Source: Hippophae tibetana
Taxonomy: Eukaryota > Streptophyta > Magnoliopsida > Rosales > Elaeagnaceae
Direction of reading: 5' to 3'
DNA length: 64,000 nt
Assembly: GCA_037013495.1 (NCBI GenBank)
Contig: CM072807.1
Coordinates: forward strand, 15,813,001 to 15,877,000
Made by a program: the position numbers and the translations under genes. The number at the start of each line of letters is the position of its first letter. The stretch's first letter is position 1. The notes below the pieces were generated by a model. That model did no database searches. It was given only the letters and a program-made list of their open reading frames with translations, and was not told where the DNA came from. Positions 12,340-23,859 of the stretch are shown piece after piece.

Positions 12340-12620
12340 TTGACCTTACACTTGAGCTGATTAAGCAAAGATACATTTAGTACATACCTCGAAGCAAGAC
12401 AATTCTAGGCTTTCCACTGAGGTGGCCAAATTAAGGAGCGAGTTGGCTCTCAACAAAGACAAAGCTTCAAAAATAAGGTTGTTGCTAAAAATCTTTAAAA
12501 CAACTAAGGCTCTATTTTCCTATGCATTTCAACAAGTAAGCCCATTGCCTTATATTAGGCAAGCATTGGAATGACCAAATGGAAAAATATCCAAAATACA
12601 ATGGGTAGGTCAATATCAAT
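12340..12620 (+). pseudogene. Possible retroelement coiled-coil (gag-like) scrap
   Basis: A plus-strand frame reads SRLSTEVAKLRSELALNKDK and continues to YAFQQVSPLPYIRQALE before a stop. The heptad-like Leu/Lys/Glu pattern resembles the coiled-coil tail of plant gypsy gag-like proteins. Orientation is opposite to the gag scraps at 12.85 kb and 14.6-16.3 kb. Identification rests on composition only. Confidence 0.35.
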
Positions 12621-12849
12621 GAATGTGTGTCATAAATAAACACAAACTTATACATGTATGTATTTCTTTGTATATTTATGCATGCATAAATTAAGTGAAG
12701 AATTCAATGTCATAAATTAAAATTTGTATATTGAAAGTTTAATTAAAAGGATATGCTTATAAAAGGAGGAGCTCAGACCTATTATAAAAGAATGAGGTCA
12801 AGTTTTACAAAATACTAGCTTGAACCTATTACAAAAATCATATAGTTTT

Positions 12850-13124
12850 AGGTTTATTGGTTGCATCTCCCACCTCGACTTCATCTTCAGTTTCTTCAGA
12901 CTCTTCATCTTCCATCTAGGGATTTTAAGATCTAGTAATATTACTTGCAAAGTTTCTTCTTCTTGGCCTCCTCCTTGAAAGATTTCATGGCTATAGTATA
13001 GCCAATCTGTGTACTTTCTTTTAGTTGCTCGATTCTACCACTTAGATCATGCTTTGTTTTCTCAAGCACACACCTAGTATATTCCAGCTTGTGCCTAGCC
13101 ACATTACTTTTAGCTAAGGCTATT
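12850..13124 (-). pseudogene. Gypsy gag-like coiled-coil fragment
   Basis: The minus strand reads ALAKSNVARHKLEYTRCVLE, then KTKHDLSGRIEQLKESTQIG and AMKSFKEEAKKKK, a charged coiled coil. It is cut on its upstream side by the LTR-like block starting at 13125. The minus-strand coiled coil at 14.65-14.9 kb beyond that block may be part of the same gag, split by insertion. Confidence 0.5.
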
Positions 13125-14637
13125 TGATAAGTGCTTGAAAAACATTAATATTTCGTGATTTTATTGCATTTAAATGTAATAAATATATTTGATTGTGCAT
13201 GTTTTGTGATTATTTATGTAAATATATATGTACAAAATCATGAGTATTTTCTATTATTTTTTAGGTATTTTTAGCTACAAATTCACAAATTGATTAACAT
13301 ATGAAGAGTAGTACATGAAGCACTCATGTACACCTTAGAAGCTTGAAAGAATAACGCATGTAAACCTAACATGTAGAACCAACCAGTATGTAAGGGATAT
13401 AAAACAAGAATTGAAATCAAGTAATGTGTGATGTGGTAAAGAATATAATAAATTGTGGTACACTCCTCCTTGTGGAATTTACTAGGCACAATGCTTTTTT
13501 TGTACCGTGGCAAAGAAATGTTGGGTTGTGATGTGACCCTTTTTGTTTGAATTTGTCAAAGTAATATGAATCATGGCATAGATTAATAGGGGTCGTGGTC
13601 CACATTAATTTAAGACGGTTGGAAACCCTTGTACCTAGCCTCTGCCTATAAATAAAGACTCTTAGTTTTTGTATTAGTGAAGTTTTTCATAATATATTTT
13701 CAACAGCCATAAGAGTAGTTTTAGAATACTTTTTAGATCAGTCCTTCCACCACCACATACAAATACAAAGAAAAATCCTCCAAATTTAAAGATGATCCAA
13801 GGATTTGAAGAAGATAGTGACAGTCCATTTAGAGATCTGGAATCATTTTTATCAAGAATCTGTAATTTTATTGTTATAACTTTTATTCCTCTTTGTAATC
13901 TAATGTCTTTCATAGTTGAATTGACTTTGCTAATAACTATGATTGATTAAATTTGTATATGATATTTTAATCTATGCTTCTAATGATTGGAATAATGATT
14001 TTGCAATTTAAATAAATAAAAGTTTTAGATTTACTTCTTATTCATAATCTTCAAATTCATAAATTAATGATGTGTCAAATCTTGATTTATAATTAAAGAA
14101 AATATTTAGAATTAAGCATTAGACACGACATTTGTGCTTAATTGTATATAATAAATCAGACTTTATTTTAATTTTATTGATTTTTATTAATTTAGATTGT
14201 TAAAAAATAACTTTAATTATAAATTAAAGATATGTCAAATCTTGATTAATAATTAAACAATATATCTATCTTAGATTTATCAATTTTTAATATTAAGCTC
14301 GACCAAGAGAAGTTATATATATATATATTTAAATCATTTAATTTGTTATAGAATATTTATCATTGAAAACTCACCATGATTATAGAATATTTTTTAAAAT
14401 AAAGTAAATTAGTAAATCTAGTTTATATTTAAATCATTTAATTTGTTATATCTATTTACTGACCAATAATTTGTTAGAGTATTTAAGAATTAGTTTTCTA
14501 AACTATACCAGAAAATAATTTAGCTTTTTAAAACAATGCGCAATTCCTTGAAAGATGATCTTAGAAGTATATTTGTCGCTTACTATAAGTGATTCTTGCA
14601 CTTGTGAGTTTTTTATAAATACAAAATTTGACTATCA
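13125..14637 (+). repeat. Long LTR-like block interrupting gag remnants
   Basis: Starts TGATAAGTGCTTGAAAAAC and ends ...TTTGACTATCA. The following AATTTTTGTGCGTTACT resembles a decayed primer-binding region of the TTTTTGGCGCC type. A promoter-like GCCTATAAATAAAGACTC lies at about 13645-13665. The interior has a repeated word (TGTCAAATCTTGATT near 14073 and 14237). It lies between minus-strand gag-like pieces. No 5-bp target duplication is evident and the partner LTR is absent, so this is a truncated or recombined LTR by inference. Confidence 0.5.
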
Positions 14638-14649
14638 AATTTTTGTGCG

Positions 14650-16320
14650 TTACTCTCTTATCTTCCTCCTTGGATGCCTTGAGCTTCCTTGCATAATCAT
14701 TAAGATCATTGGTAGCCTAAGCCAACTTTTCTTCCTTGTCAATGGCCTCATCTTCCCATTAAATGGCCTAAGCAATATGTGCGACCAATTTAGCTCAAGT
14801 AGAGTTGTGGCCCTATCTTTCTTTCTCGAGCTCATCCTTCAACTTAACCATACTCCTCATCCTATTAAGCTCATGCACCAACTGATACTAAAAAAGGTGG
14901 TGGTAAAAAAAATAAATTAAAGGTGGGATGAGAATAAAAGTCCAAGGATAATTCTTACTTGAAACAGAAGCCTACACACAATAAGAGAAGGCTCGACGTC
15001 CTTGCCCAAGGTATAGAGCTCCCTCTCTAAGGCCATGTATAAGAGGTGCTTGACAAAATGGACCATATGGTGTGGAGCCATAACCTCAGGCTCACATTGG
15101 ATTGAGTCCTCAATAACTGCCTTCTCCAAGTCTTGAATGTGAGAAGGCGATGTCAATTGGACCGAAGAGACTGTCACGGGTGTTTGTTGGCCCATGGAGA
15201 TTGGCAAAAGCCCATTCATAACCTCCAAACTTTAAGGAAGAACAGGTTCCTCAATAATAAATCAGGCCTCTTTTCCTCTTGGCTAGGGTTAGAGCATCAA
15301 AATTGTATTTATTCGAGTCTTTCCTCGTTTTCTTGCTTTTTAAAGAGCCCGCACCTTTTTAGGAGCCTGTGCTCTTTTGGTTGGAAAACTAGGCAAGCAA
15401 TACCTTTAAATCGAAAATCGAACTCCATCACTACAAAAAGAGAATAGTGACATGTTAGAAAATCAAGAAAAAGAAAGAATTTTACGTGGGTACGAGCTAA
15501 TGAAAGAATGGGCTAATAAATACCACCTTTATTTGGCACTACTTCAAAATCACCCCTAAAGTCATCATGTAAAGTTCTATGTCAAATTGGTGCTTGAGGT
15601 TTATGAATGCTCATGTTTGGCTAATATGTAAACTCTCCTCGTGTCAATGGGGTTTTGTTTTAGCATGTATGTTTCATTGAACTCGGGCATTTCTAGTTCC
15701 ACCTTAAGCTTTTTGTATATTAAGATAAGGCAAAGAAGATACCTCTACCCATTTGGTAATAATTGGTTGGGTGAGAGTTGTGTCCTCATTAGAATTTTTT
15801 TATGAATGGATGCAAAGGAAACATAAGCCCGAGCCACAAAACCTCTTTATAAAAAGTAGTCCACCCCTCAGGGGGATCACTATCTAATGCATCCAGGTTG
15901 GGATCAATATGTTGATAATTGGTGGTATGTAGTATTTTTTCTCAACCTTTCCTCGTCCCTTAGAGTTAAGCTACTAGTAAGCACCTTAGCATTCCAAACT
16001 TTTGTTTGACCCATTGGCTCCTCGGTCCCTCTTTGACATGACTTTTTCTTCCACTCTCTTAGAGCATATGTTTGTGAGTGAAGAACACTTAGTCTAATGG
16101 TCGAGGTGGATTGTGGTCAAGATGTGGTAGGGATTTCAAGTTAAGCACTCTTCATCATCTAAGGACTTGCTCTCACCCATGATCGATCTCGAGCTCACAC
16201 TTTCCTCCTCTTTTGTGTATATAGGATATTGAGGGCTTTCCCAAGAAGAAGAAAAACTCGAGAAGGGTAAAGGGAGGACCACTCTACCTATTGTCCTACT
16301 TACTATTTTTCTATGCATGT
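14650..16320 (-). pseudogene. Tat/Ogre-type gypsy gag-like remnant
   Basis: Several minus-strand frames in order: MGESKSLDDEE (16.2 kb); a domain around 15.85-15.55 kb with GLCFLCIHS, TQLSPNQLLPNG and KVELEMPEFNETYMLKQ, resembling the plant gypsy gag domain whose core is 'GL.FPLHPF...L...APSQL.PN.WR'; then a 103-residue stretch (15228-14917) without domain; then a charged segment (RATTLLELNWSHILLRPFNG, 14835-14650). Stops and frame changes occur throughout. Gag-domain assignment is moderate; the rest is by continuity. Confidence 0.55.
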
Positions 16321-16329
16321 TTGCTACAA

Positions 16330-17160
16330 AAGAACAAAAATAAAAGGAAAAAGATAAGATATAAGGAGTCTAGGAGTTACTTAAAAAGTCGAGGAAGGAA
16401 ATTAATAATTGTCCTTAAAATAATGAGATTTGGTTAGATGGGAGAACGAATCTTTAAGAACCAAGTAAAGATATTTAAAAAAACGACTTGATTATCTTAC
16501 CGCCCGAGCAAGAAAACTATAAGGTACAAAGTGAAGCGATATAGCTGTTATTAAAAAGAATTGGTTTAGTTTTTTGAGAATTATGAAACTGGATGGCTTA
16601 GTTCCCTTTAATATAATGGTTTGGATTTTTTCTCTCCAACTAATTGACATGTCAAAAAAAATTTAGAACATTTATTTGGGTGTGCAAAACCATTTTAGAT
16701 TCCATTTGCGTTGTTTTGCATGCCCAACCTTTTACTCTTCCATCTTAATTGAAAAATTGAGATATAAAGTAAAAAAAACTTGATGTTTGAGCATAAAGTG
16801 CGACCTAATGTCTGACTTTTATAATACACAAGCCATGAGATATATTAGGCGAGCCTTGGGATATGCTCGTGCCTTGAAGGTAGATACTGGAAGCAATCTC
16901 ACCATCTAAACCACCAATGGTTCGAGCACCAACTCTGTGTTACAATGTGATTGCACTTAGAGAAATTTATGTTTTTATTAATCTCTGTTACAATGTGATT
17001 GCACTTAGAGTAATTTATGTTTTTATTCATCGTAAAGGATGATGTGTATTTTTATGTAATTGATATATATATATATATATATGTAATGTTATATATAATT
17101 ATATATTTTAATTATTAAATATTTTTATCTTTTATTCAAATATCTTACGGCAAAAAGTAG
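16330..17160. other. Spacer with a 48-bp tandem duplication and an AT microsatellite
   Basis: A unit beginning TGTTACAATGTGATTGCAC occurs at 16938 and again at 16986 (period 48). An (AT)n run lies at about 17066-17083. Just upstream, 16905-16935 (CCAATGGTTCGAGCACCAAC) could be a primer-binding or LTR edge region of the neighbouring minus-strand element, but this is not established. Confidence 0.5.
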
Positions 17161-17164
17161 TTTT

Positions 17165-17315
17165 TTCTGCCCATTACACCGAGCGCTAGACACCACGAGC
17201 CTCGGCCTCAACCCCAGCCTCAAGATAATCCAAAATTGGAAAACAGTGGGTTCTCTCTCAAAATGGCCTCTCGGACGACTTTGATGGTTCCACTACTGCT
17301 CTAAGGTACGAATCT
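17165..17315 (+). other. GC-richer exon-like island, unassigned
   Basis: Unusually GC-rich for the window. Contains ATGGCCTCTCGGACGAC (start at 17263) opening a 13-codon frame that stops just before a good splice donor (TAAG|GTACG). It could be a 5' untranslated exon or a gene scrap. No downstream exon or domain recognised. Confidence 0.25.
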
Positions 17316-17877
17316 ACCGGTAGATCTTCCTTGTTTACTTTTTATTAAGTAATTATGTTGCAGAATCCGTTTTTAATAAACTGACTTGGGTATTAAGAAG
17401 CAATCTAGTGTCAGTGGATGTTACTTCAATGAAATAATTAACGTTCGAGGGAAAGGAAGGTGGTATTTGTGTACGTATGTGTTTTTTTTTCTTTTTTTAA
17501 CATTTATGTTTGGGCGTGATGATTTTAATTTATAATTCGTAAGGAATAATTGAAAATTTCATTAACGCGTTTTTATGAAAAGAATGAATATGAAGATTTT
17601 AATGTCAGAATAAGACATAGATCAGTTTGTTTGAGGTCGAATGATGACTAACGAGTTAAGTGTTTTGAGGATGAAATACTTAATCTCTTTGCATTTCTGG
17701 TATGCATTTCTATGCTAGCTTATTTGTTATAGTTATCAAATATCTTAGTATGTTGTAACCTAATTGGGAAAATCTACATACAGCTAAGAGTCGCCTTTTG
17801 TTACTCTGAATTAAATAGCATGGAATATTAAATTATTTTATTTATTTAAAACCGAAAAGAACTGTATTTTTATGCTT

Positions 17878-17997
17878 AAACCTCTATCACTGACTCAACA
17901 GAGGGGTGACCTAACGAATAAATCTTATCACCAGGCCTAGGAGAGTGCAATTTTTTTTTTGGACAGTAGGCGAGTGCAATTTCAGCAGCACAAAATA
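17878..17997 (-). pseudogene. Type I MADS-box pseudogene, fragment 2 (tandem to fragment 1)
   Basis: Immediately follows fragment 1 on the minus strand and re-enters the MADS domain: TTTTGTGCTGCTGAAATTGC (CAAEIAL), a disrupted A-rich stretch, then IYSLGHPSVESV, the segment that fragment 1 lacks, ending near GAGGTTTAAGC. A short duplicated word (CATTTTGTG.TGCTGAAA) at the junction, also present in fragment 1 near 18250, suggests tandem duplication followed by truncation. Confidence 0.82.
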
Positions 17998-18286
17998 TGC
18001 ACCAAACAAATACAACACTGGGTCTTCCATCATCTCCTTCTTTAATTTCTCCCCACATTTTTTTCAGCTCCCAGCTGAACGTGCAAATTGAACATTTGTT
18101 TGTTGAGATCATAGATAGAAATAGCTTCCTCAGTGGCAGCATGTTGAGCCATTTCAGCAGCTTTACACCCTACTTAAACTTGTTTATAACTGACTCAAAT
18201 AGATGCAAATAGGCCTTACCACTGGTAGAAAAGATGACGAGGATAGTTTCAGCAACACAAAATGACAATACTAGCAAAGCTCACTT
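17998..18286 (-). pseudogene. Type I MADS-box pseudogene, fragment 1 (inverted)
   Basis: The minus strand matches the intact MADS gene at 19961 over most of its middle. From 18286 it aligns with the SEL/CAAEVA part of the MADS domain (AAGTGAGCTTTGC), keeps TTCTACCAGTGGTAAGG, has lost the FGHPSV-coding segment, then resumes through AAGCTATTTCTATC, TCTCAACAAACAAATG and GCTGAAAAAAA of the coiled coil, to GAAGACCCA and TTGTATTTGTTTGGTGCA. It lacks the N-terminal half of the MADS domain and is frameshifted. Clearly non-functional. Confidence 0.85.
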
Positions 18287-18289
18287 GTC

Positions 18290-19860
18290 TATGCATAGTT
18301 AAAGAACTAGAGGTTGCATACAGCCGTACACAAGTTATAATTGTTGGAAGTGATTTTCATTCCACAAAGAATGCCCAATATCCCGGACCATAAACAGAAG
18401 TTCCATGCTAATTAGTATAAAAGAAAATTGAAGTGATGCCTATAATTTAGCTTATCTCTTTGAAGTGTAAAGCTTACTTTTCAACAATTTTGATTGCTTC
18501 CTACGAAATGGTCTTTTGGTAAGACATTCATGGTTCCATTGCCTGAAGGTACATTTCTCCTTGGGTATCTTTCTTATTTTCTCTTTCATTGTACATGCTT
18601 TTAAGCAGTTGACAATCTTGAGCAAGGGTAAAACCAAATTGTTAACAAAAAATGAATCATAATGCTAAATTACGATCACTTTGTTGAACCATATTTTTTC
18701 TTGCTTCTTATTTTATTTTATTGAATTGCTTGCATAAAGGCACTTAGCAACAGGAGTATCATTGAAAGATAGAAACTCCTTGGCTAAGATTGCTCTCTGT
18801 GAAATCATTGTCTCCCTTGAGCTATGTCATCTCTCAATTTGACTGTATTTAGTTTTTACGTTCATTCTCACTCCCAACTTATCTGTACATTACCTGGCTT
18901 ACAATTTAAGAGGGAAGAATGTTATTTGTTAGAGACATCTATGAGCTAAGAGATTGCTTTCATGAATAAGTTATGCAACATTACATGACATGAACGAAGG
19001 TTTTTTTTTTTTTTTTGTTATGAAGAAATTCTTTGGTATATGGGGATCAAATCAAATTTGTAATTTCATTATCTAAGTCAATGTGTTCTTTGTATTTTTT
19101 GTGTACTCATAATGTTCTCAGATTTGGATGGCTAATCTAGATATAAAATGGTATGACTTTTGAACATTTTTTTTGTGCTGTATGTTTTCAACTTATTTAT
19201 TTTCAGGGTTTATTAATCAAGGGTTCTATTTAGTTAGGTTCTCTTAAACTTTTTCCTTTGTAGAAGGAAAAATTTGCAAAATAGCAAGTTATTATTTTTA
19301 TAGTTAACTTGATTGACCAAAAAAATTCCCATTATCCACCTTGTTATGGTTTTTATTTTCTTCCAATTCTAAGGCTCGCCTTACATATATTTTCACATTA
19401 AGGAATATATATTGCATAATTATTTAGACCAAAACCATGGAATGTTCAACAGTGTATTAAAACTTGTCATGCTTGTTTTTCAGGTTTTTTTTTTTTGAAA
19501 GGATGATTTGGATACTTGAAGAGTCTCTTCTCATCATTCATGAAAACGAATGGCTAGGTAAGAATAAGTTCGTACCTCTTTTGTTGAAGGATGTTTACTC
19601 ATAGTATACGAGGATAGACGTTACACAATTCAAAATCTACCAAATACTTTCTCTTTTTGCCGTGCCAATATATTTGGTAGGCTTTTTTTGAATTTAAGTC
19701 CTGCTTTGCACATATTAGTAACAGTCAAATATAATTTTGGTATACTAATGAAGGGTTTTTTCTCTTCATAATTTTCATTTCTCCGAGGAAATATATGGAA
19801 ATAAGTGTGAATTACCAATCAGAAATTAGGTGTTATACAAAATTCGAGAGTTGGTTGGGC
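18290..19860. other. Upstream region of the MADS gene
   Basis: No confident gene. A 61-codon minus-strand frame (18637-18452) is basic (FRQWNHECLTKRPFRRKQSK) but unrecognised. A plus-strand stretch near 19503-19560 (MIWILEESLLIIHENEWL) ends at a donor-like GTAAG after a T-rich acceptor-like tract, so it could be a stray exon. Poly-T tracts occur at 19001 and 19484. Confidence 0.35.
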
Positions 19861-19869
19861 CACTAAGAC

Positions 19870-19880
19870 CCTATAAATTC
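19870..19880 (+). promoter_or_regulatory. TATA box of the MADS gene
   Basis: CCTATAAATTCC lies about 90 bases before the chosen ATG (19961), in the expected place for a plant core promoter of an intronless gene with a short leader. Confidence 0.55.
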
Positions 19881-19960
19881 CGTATTTCTCCTAAATAGTT
19901 CTCACCCCATTCAAGAAAAAAAAGGTTTTGTTGCTTCTTTATTGGTTTCTTATTGTAAAA

Positions 19961-20572
19961 ATGTCAAACAGCCACAGGACTCTGATAAAGAAGAGAGAAA
20001 ATGCTCGGCAAGTTGCTTTCTCAAAACGCCGATTGGGCCTCTTCAAGAAGGCAAGTGAGCTTTCCACTTTATGTGCAGCTGAAGTTGCCCTGGTTGTCTT
20101 CTCTACTAGTGGTAAGGTCTATTCATTTGGTCATCCCTCTGTCAAATCAGTTGCACACAGGTTTAAGGAGGAGGGTGTAAAGTCCGATGCTAAAACTGTT
20201 AAACATATTGCCAATGAGGAGGCTGCTTCTATCTTCAACCTCAACAAACAAATATGCAATCTGCAAGTTCAGCTCGAAGGTGAAAAAAAACGCAGTAAGA
20301 AATTGAAAGAGGAGATGACGGAGGACCCAATGCTGTATTTGTTTAGTGCACCAATCAATAGCTTGACCTTACCACAGCTCTTCTGGCTTAAAGAGAAGTG
20401 TGAAGAACTTAAGGAAAAGGTACTCAAGATGAGAGAAGCAAAAATGGCCCAGGAGTCAAGTTATTCTTCCTGCGGGAGCTGTACTGAAGGGGCTGATGCA
20501 CCTGGTACTGCTCTAGAACTCAGCCCCAAAAGGGGTAGTTCTGGTGGTCCTGATGGCCATTTTGTTTCTTGA
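19961..20572 (+). CDS. Type I (M-alpha, AGL62-like) MADS-box transcription factor
   Basis: Intact intronless frame of 203 residues; predicted nuclear DNA-binding protein. The MADS domain spans about residues 6-64: [19 protein letters not shown] (16-34), [20 protein letters not shown] (38-57) and GHPSVKSV. A coiled-coil stretch follows (about 85-115, [18 protein letters not shown]), and there is no K-box, as expected for type I. The GHPSV signature and lack of introns point to the M-alpha AGL61/AGL62 group, whose members act in central cell and endosperm; the role here is inferred. An upstream in-frame ATG at 19928 adds a hydrophobic 11-residue leader not seen in the family, so 19961 is preferred. 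Oddity: the usual N-terminal G-R-x-K arm is replaced by MSNSH. Inverted broken copies lie 1.7 kb upstream. Confidence 0.9.
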   Translation: MSNSHRTLIKKRENARQVAFSKRRLGLFKKASELSTLCAAEVALVVFSTSGKVYSFGHPSVKSVAHRFKEEGVKSDAKTVKHIANEEAASIFNLNKQICNLQVQLEGEKKRSKKLKEEMTEDPMLYLFSAPINSLTLPQLFWLKEKCEELKEKVLKMREAKMAQESSYSSCGSCTEGADAPGTALELSPKRGSSGGPDGHFVS

Positions 20573-21225
20573 TAATTGAAATAGCTTCTTTTAGCTGGAG
20601 ATTGGATATGTTGTATTTCTGTTGGTTTATATTGTATTTCTTTACATTTAAGATCTCCATGTCAAGCCTTTGATAGCCATTGTTGAGGAATTAAAGCTGT
20701 AAGCTACAATAAGAATATGCAATTGGTATGTTATATCCTCCCAATACTCTCTTCTTTGAGATTTAAAAATCAGCTCTTTCTCTACATTATGCTTTGATTG
20801 ATGAAGTACATCTCTTTATGTTAGTAAAGAGCAACAGCAATTGTAATTGTTGACCAATGAATCAGACTAATAGCTTATTAGGAAGTATTAACCATACTTA
20901 GTAGTGTTATTAAGTGTAGTATCCATTGGTTATGCATAGCTTGAGTTTAGAGTTTGATACATGGGTTTGAAGTATGTAGCATTCGGCTACATGACCATTT
21001 ATAAGTAGCATTATGCAACAACAATTGTAATCAAGTTTTTCATTCACTCTATAGATAAGATCATCTTCATTCTCTTTTTTTTCCTTTCTTGTTTTGTTGA
21101 ATGGTACCAACGCTATATCACCTTGGAGTTATGTTAATGACCGCCAAAGGTGTTAATCTTAGTAGCAACAAAGATGATGTCAATGGCTTACCTTCCTCAT
21201 TACTTGGTATAGGTGTTTAGCTTAC
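20573..21225. other. MADS 3' flank
   Basis: Probable 3' untranslated region, with AATTAAAGC/CAATAAG poly(A)-like words around 20690-20715, followed by unremarkable spacer. Short frames here have no domain. Confidence 0.4.
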
Positions 21226-21229
21226 TTTC

Positions 21230-22330
21230 GCACATCATGATGGATCTCTTTCTTGCTAAAAGTCTGATTCATCAACTTGCTCGAAATTTATCCGCTTCTT
21301 TTCCTATGAATGTTTATCTATATGTCAAACTGGATGAGAACTATTATATGATATGGTAAGATTAGTTAACCTACATCACATCATATGGCTTGGAATGTAC
21401 AATGGATGGTTATTTGCATGTTTCATTGAAATCCATTAAAATCTTAATTAATCCAACTTTCTCAAACTAGAGTCGATTGAACTCAATAGTGAAAAAAATA
21501 GATCTATGGTCACTTTTTGTAAGCATGCTTGACTACTTAGTAGTGGAATGATAGCAAGAGATCAATGGGTTGCTTTAGAAGAGTCTTACTTTACTAACAT
21601 TCAATCTAAAGCCATGAATTTAAGGTAATGACTTCAGGGTAGGAGAAAAGATGGTTTGATTGCTTTTTAGTGCTTCATTAAAGCTAAAATAATTGTTGGA
21701 TAAGTAAAAAATATTTATTACTTTATATTCTTGGTGATTTAGGTGCAAAATATAACAATTTTGTATCCAACATTCAAATGAGAGATATTTGACCATTAAT
21801 CAATGTTGTGCATAACTATCTTTAAGGCTATGACAAAATATTGCAAAAGGAGTCTAATCAAGATTTTGGTTTTCAAACAAATCTTGCAAAATTCTAGTTA
21901 AGAATGGATAGTTTAAGCCAAACAATGTCAAGAATGTTTTTGGTAATTCTGGTTCCCAATGTTAGAGTTTAAAGTAATTCTTGCAACAAGGCTCTCATTC
22001 ATCAAAGAATGGGAGTAGTGAGATCAATCTTGGCAAGAATGGTTTCAAGAAATCAAATTTTAATCGTCTTGTGTGTCTAGTTGATGAAAAGGTTAGACAT
22101 AGTCCTCTATCTTTCTTTGTGCTTAGAGATTTGCATATAAGAAATCCATCTTAGCAATGGTTTCTCAATTCAATAAAGACAATATGATTGATTCTTTCCA
22201 AGATTGTTCCTGGTTGTTGTTGGATAATGGTGACATTCATCACCATTACTCTTTCTTCTGATCAGATTCAACAACTTGTGACATATTCTAGTTTTGAAAG
22301 TATTATCCCAGGAAAAACTAACTTCAACCA
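21230..22330 (+). pseudogene. Ty1/copia gag-protease remnant
   Basis: Decayed plus-strand copia sequence. VKLDENYYMIW (about 21330) matches the 'KL...NY..W' start of the gag domain. ARDQWVALEESYFTNIQSKA (about 21555-21615) matches the 'W..LE..Y...S.A....L' block. A protease-like CCWIMVTFITITLS/WLLDNGDIHH region at about 22205-22245 resembles 'WLLDSGATHH', with the catalytic DSG altered. Stops throughout; no LTRs recognised. Confidence 0.68.
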
Positions 22331-22787
22331 ACAATTCAAAAATGAAAATTGATGGCAAGACTGAAGCTAGTATTTTAAATCAAAACTTCCTTTTAAAAAA
22401 CCTCTTTTGTCCTAGTTATTAATACCCATCACTCAGTAATATTAGGCACACCATTTATAAATATTATTACTCCATTTTTTTGTAAAATATAACAAGATTT
22501 CCTTTAAAACAAAAAATGGAAAACTCGAATTCCCTTTTTTAGGAAAACCTAAAACCATAAATCTTAGTATTATAAAAAGCCAATTCCATTTATAATAACC
22601 GATTAAATGTTCTAATAAAAGGAAACAAAATGATGTTTTACATCTAAAACAAGAAATTCAATTTCATACCATTGAAAGAGAATTACAAAAAGATATTGTA
22701 AAACAAAAAAATTCAAAAATACAAAAACTCTTTGAGATAGAAGTCTACTTAGACTTACCAAACGCTTTCTAGGATAGAAAGGAACAT

Positions 22788-23250
22788 ATGGTAGACCTAC
22801 CATACGAACCTAACTTTGACAAAAGACAAATCCCTATAAAATCTTGGCTAATACAAATGAATTCTGAATTAGAACAATTTTGCAAAAAAGAGATTAATAA
22901 TCTCAAATCTAAAAGATTAATTTCAAAATCTAGGTCGTCGTGGAGCTATACGACATTCTATATCAATAAAGCCTCTAAGACTGAACGAGGAACACCTCGA
23001 TTGGTCATCAAATATAAACCTTTAAATAAAGCCTTAAAATGGATTTGGTATCCAATTCCAAATAAAAAAGTTATTTTACAAAAATTATATGCCTCACATA
23101 TTTTCAAAATTTGATATGAAATCGGGTTTCTAGAAAATCCAAATTAAACCATCTCATAGATATAAAACAATATTTACTATCCCATTAGGACAATATGAAT
23201 GGAATGTCATGCCCTTTAGTCTTAAAAATGCACCTTCTAAGTTTCAAAGG
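22788..23250 (+). pseudogene. Caulimovirid reverse transcriptase fragment
   Basis: A 108-codon open stretch (22788-23114) covers the N-terminal fingers (IQMNSELEQFCKKEINNL, RGTPRLVIKYKPLN). A stop after KI and another stop soon after interrupt the next block (RYKTIFTIPLGQYEWN, then NAPSKFQ) up to about 23250. The downstream catalytic DD region is not recognisable in any frame. The order and wording of motifs are those of Caulimoviridae. Confidence 0.82.
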
Positions 23251-23859
23251 ATTATGAATGATATTTTTAATCTCTACTAAGAATTCAGCCCTATGGGCAC
23301 TCATATTTTCAAAATCCATTGAAGATCATATAAATAATCTCAATAAATTCTTCTATGTTATAAAAAGAGTGGTCTTGTTGTATCAGCTAAAAATATTTCC
23401 TTATTTCTTCCAAAGTTATGTTTCTAGGACACCTTGTGTCTTCTAGAACCATCACTCATATTGAAAGATCCTTTCAATTTGCAAATAAATTTCCTGATTG
23501 AATCACTAACAAAACTTAGCTTTAAAGATTTCTTGGAAGCTTAAATTATGTGCTCGATTTCTATGCTAACATCAATCGAATAGCAAAACCCTTTATGATA
23601 GGTTTAGGTTTAACCTTGAGCCATAGACAGAAGAACACACAAAAATTGTTCAAAAAATTAAAACCCAAGTCTTAGATATCCCATGTCTATATTTAGTAGA
23701 CCTAAACTTGCCAAAAATCATAGAAACCAATGCTAGTGACATTGGTTATAATGATATCTTAAAACAAACCCAAGGAGAAGGAGTTGGTCATTCAATTCAC
23801 CACTAGTCACTAGAATGGTTGTCAAAACAATTATTCCACTATTAAAAAATAAAATTTAT

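Noticed and set aside
16905..16935. tRNA gene (GGTTCGAGCACC word)
   Set aside because: No acceptor stem, D-arm or anticodon arm could be folded around it; a retroelement edge is more likely.
19928..19960. Upstream ATG as the MADS start
   Set aside because: Adds a hydrophobic leader foreign to the family; ATG at 19961 begins directly before the MADS domain.
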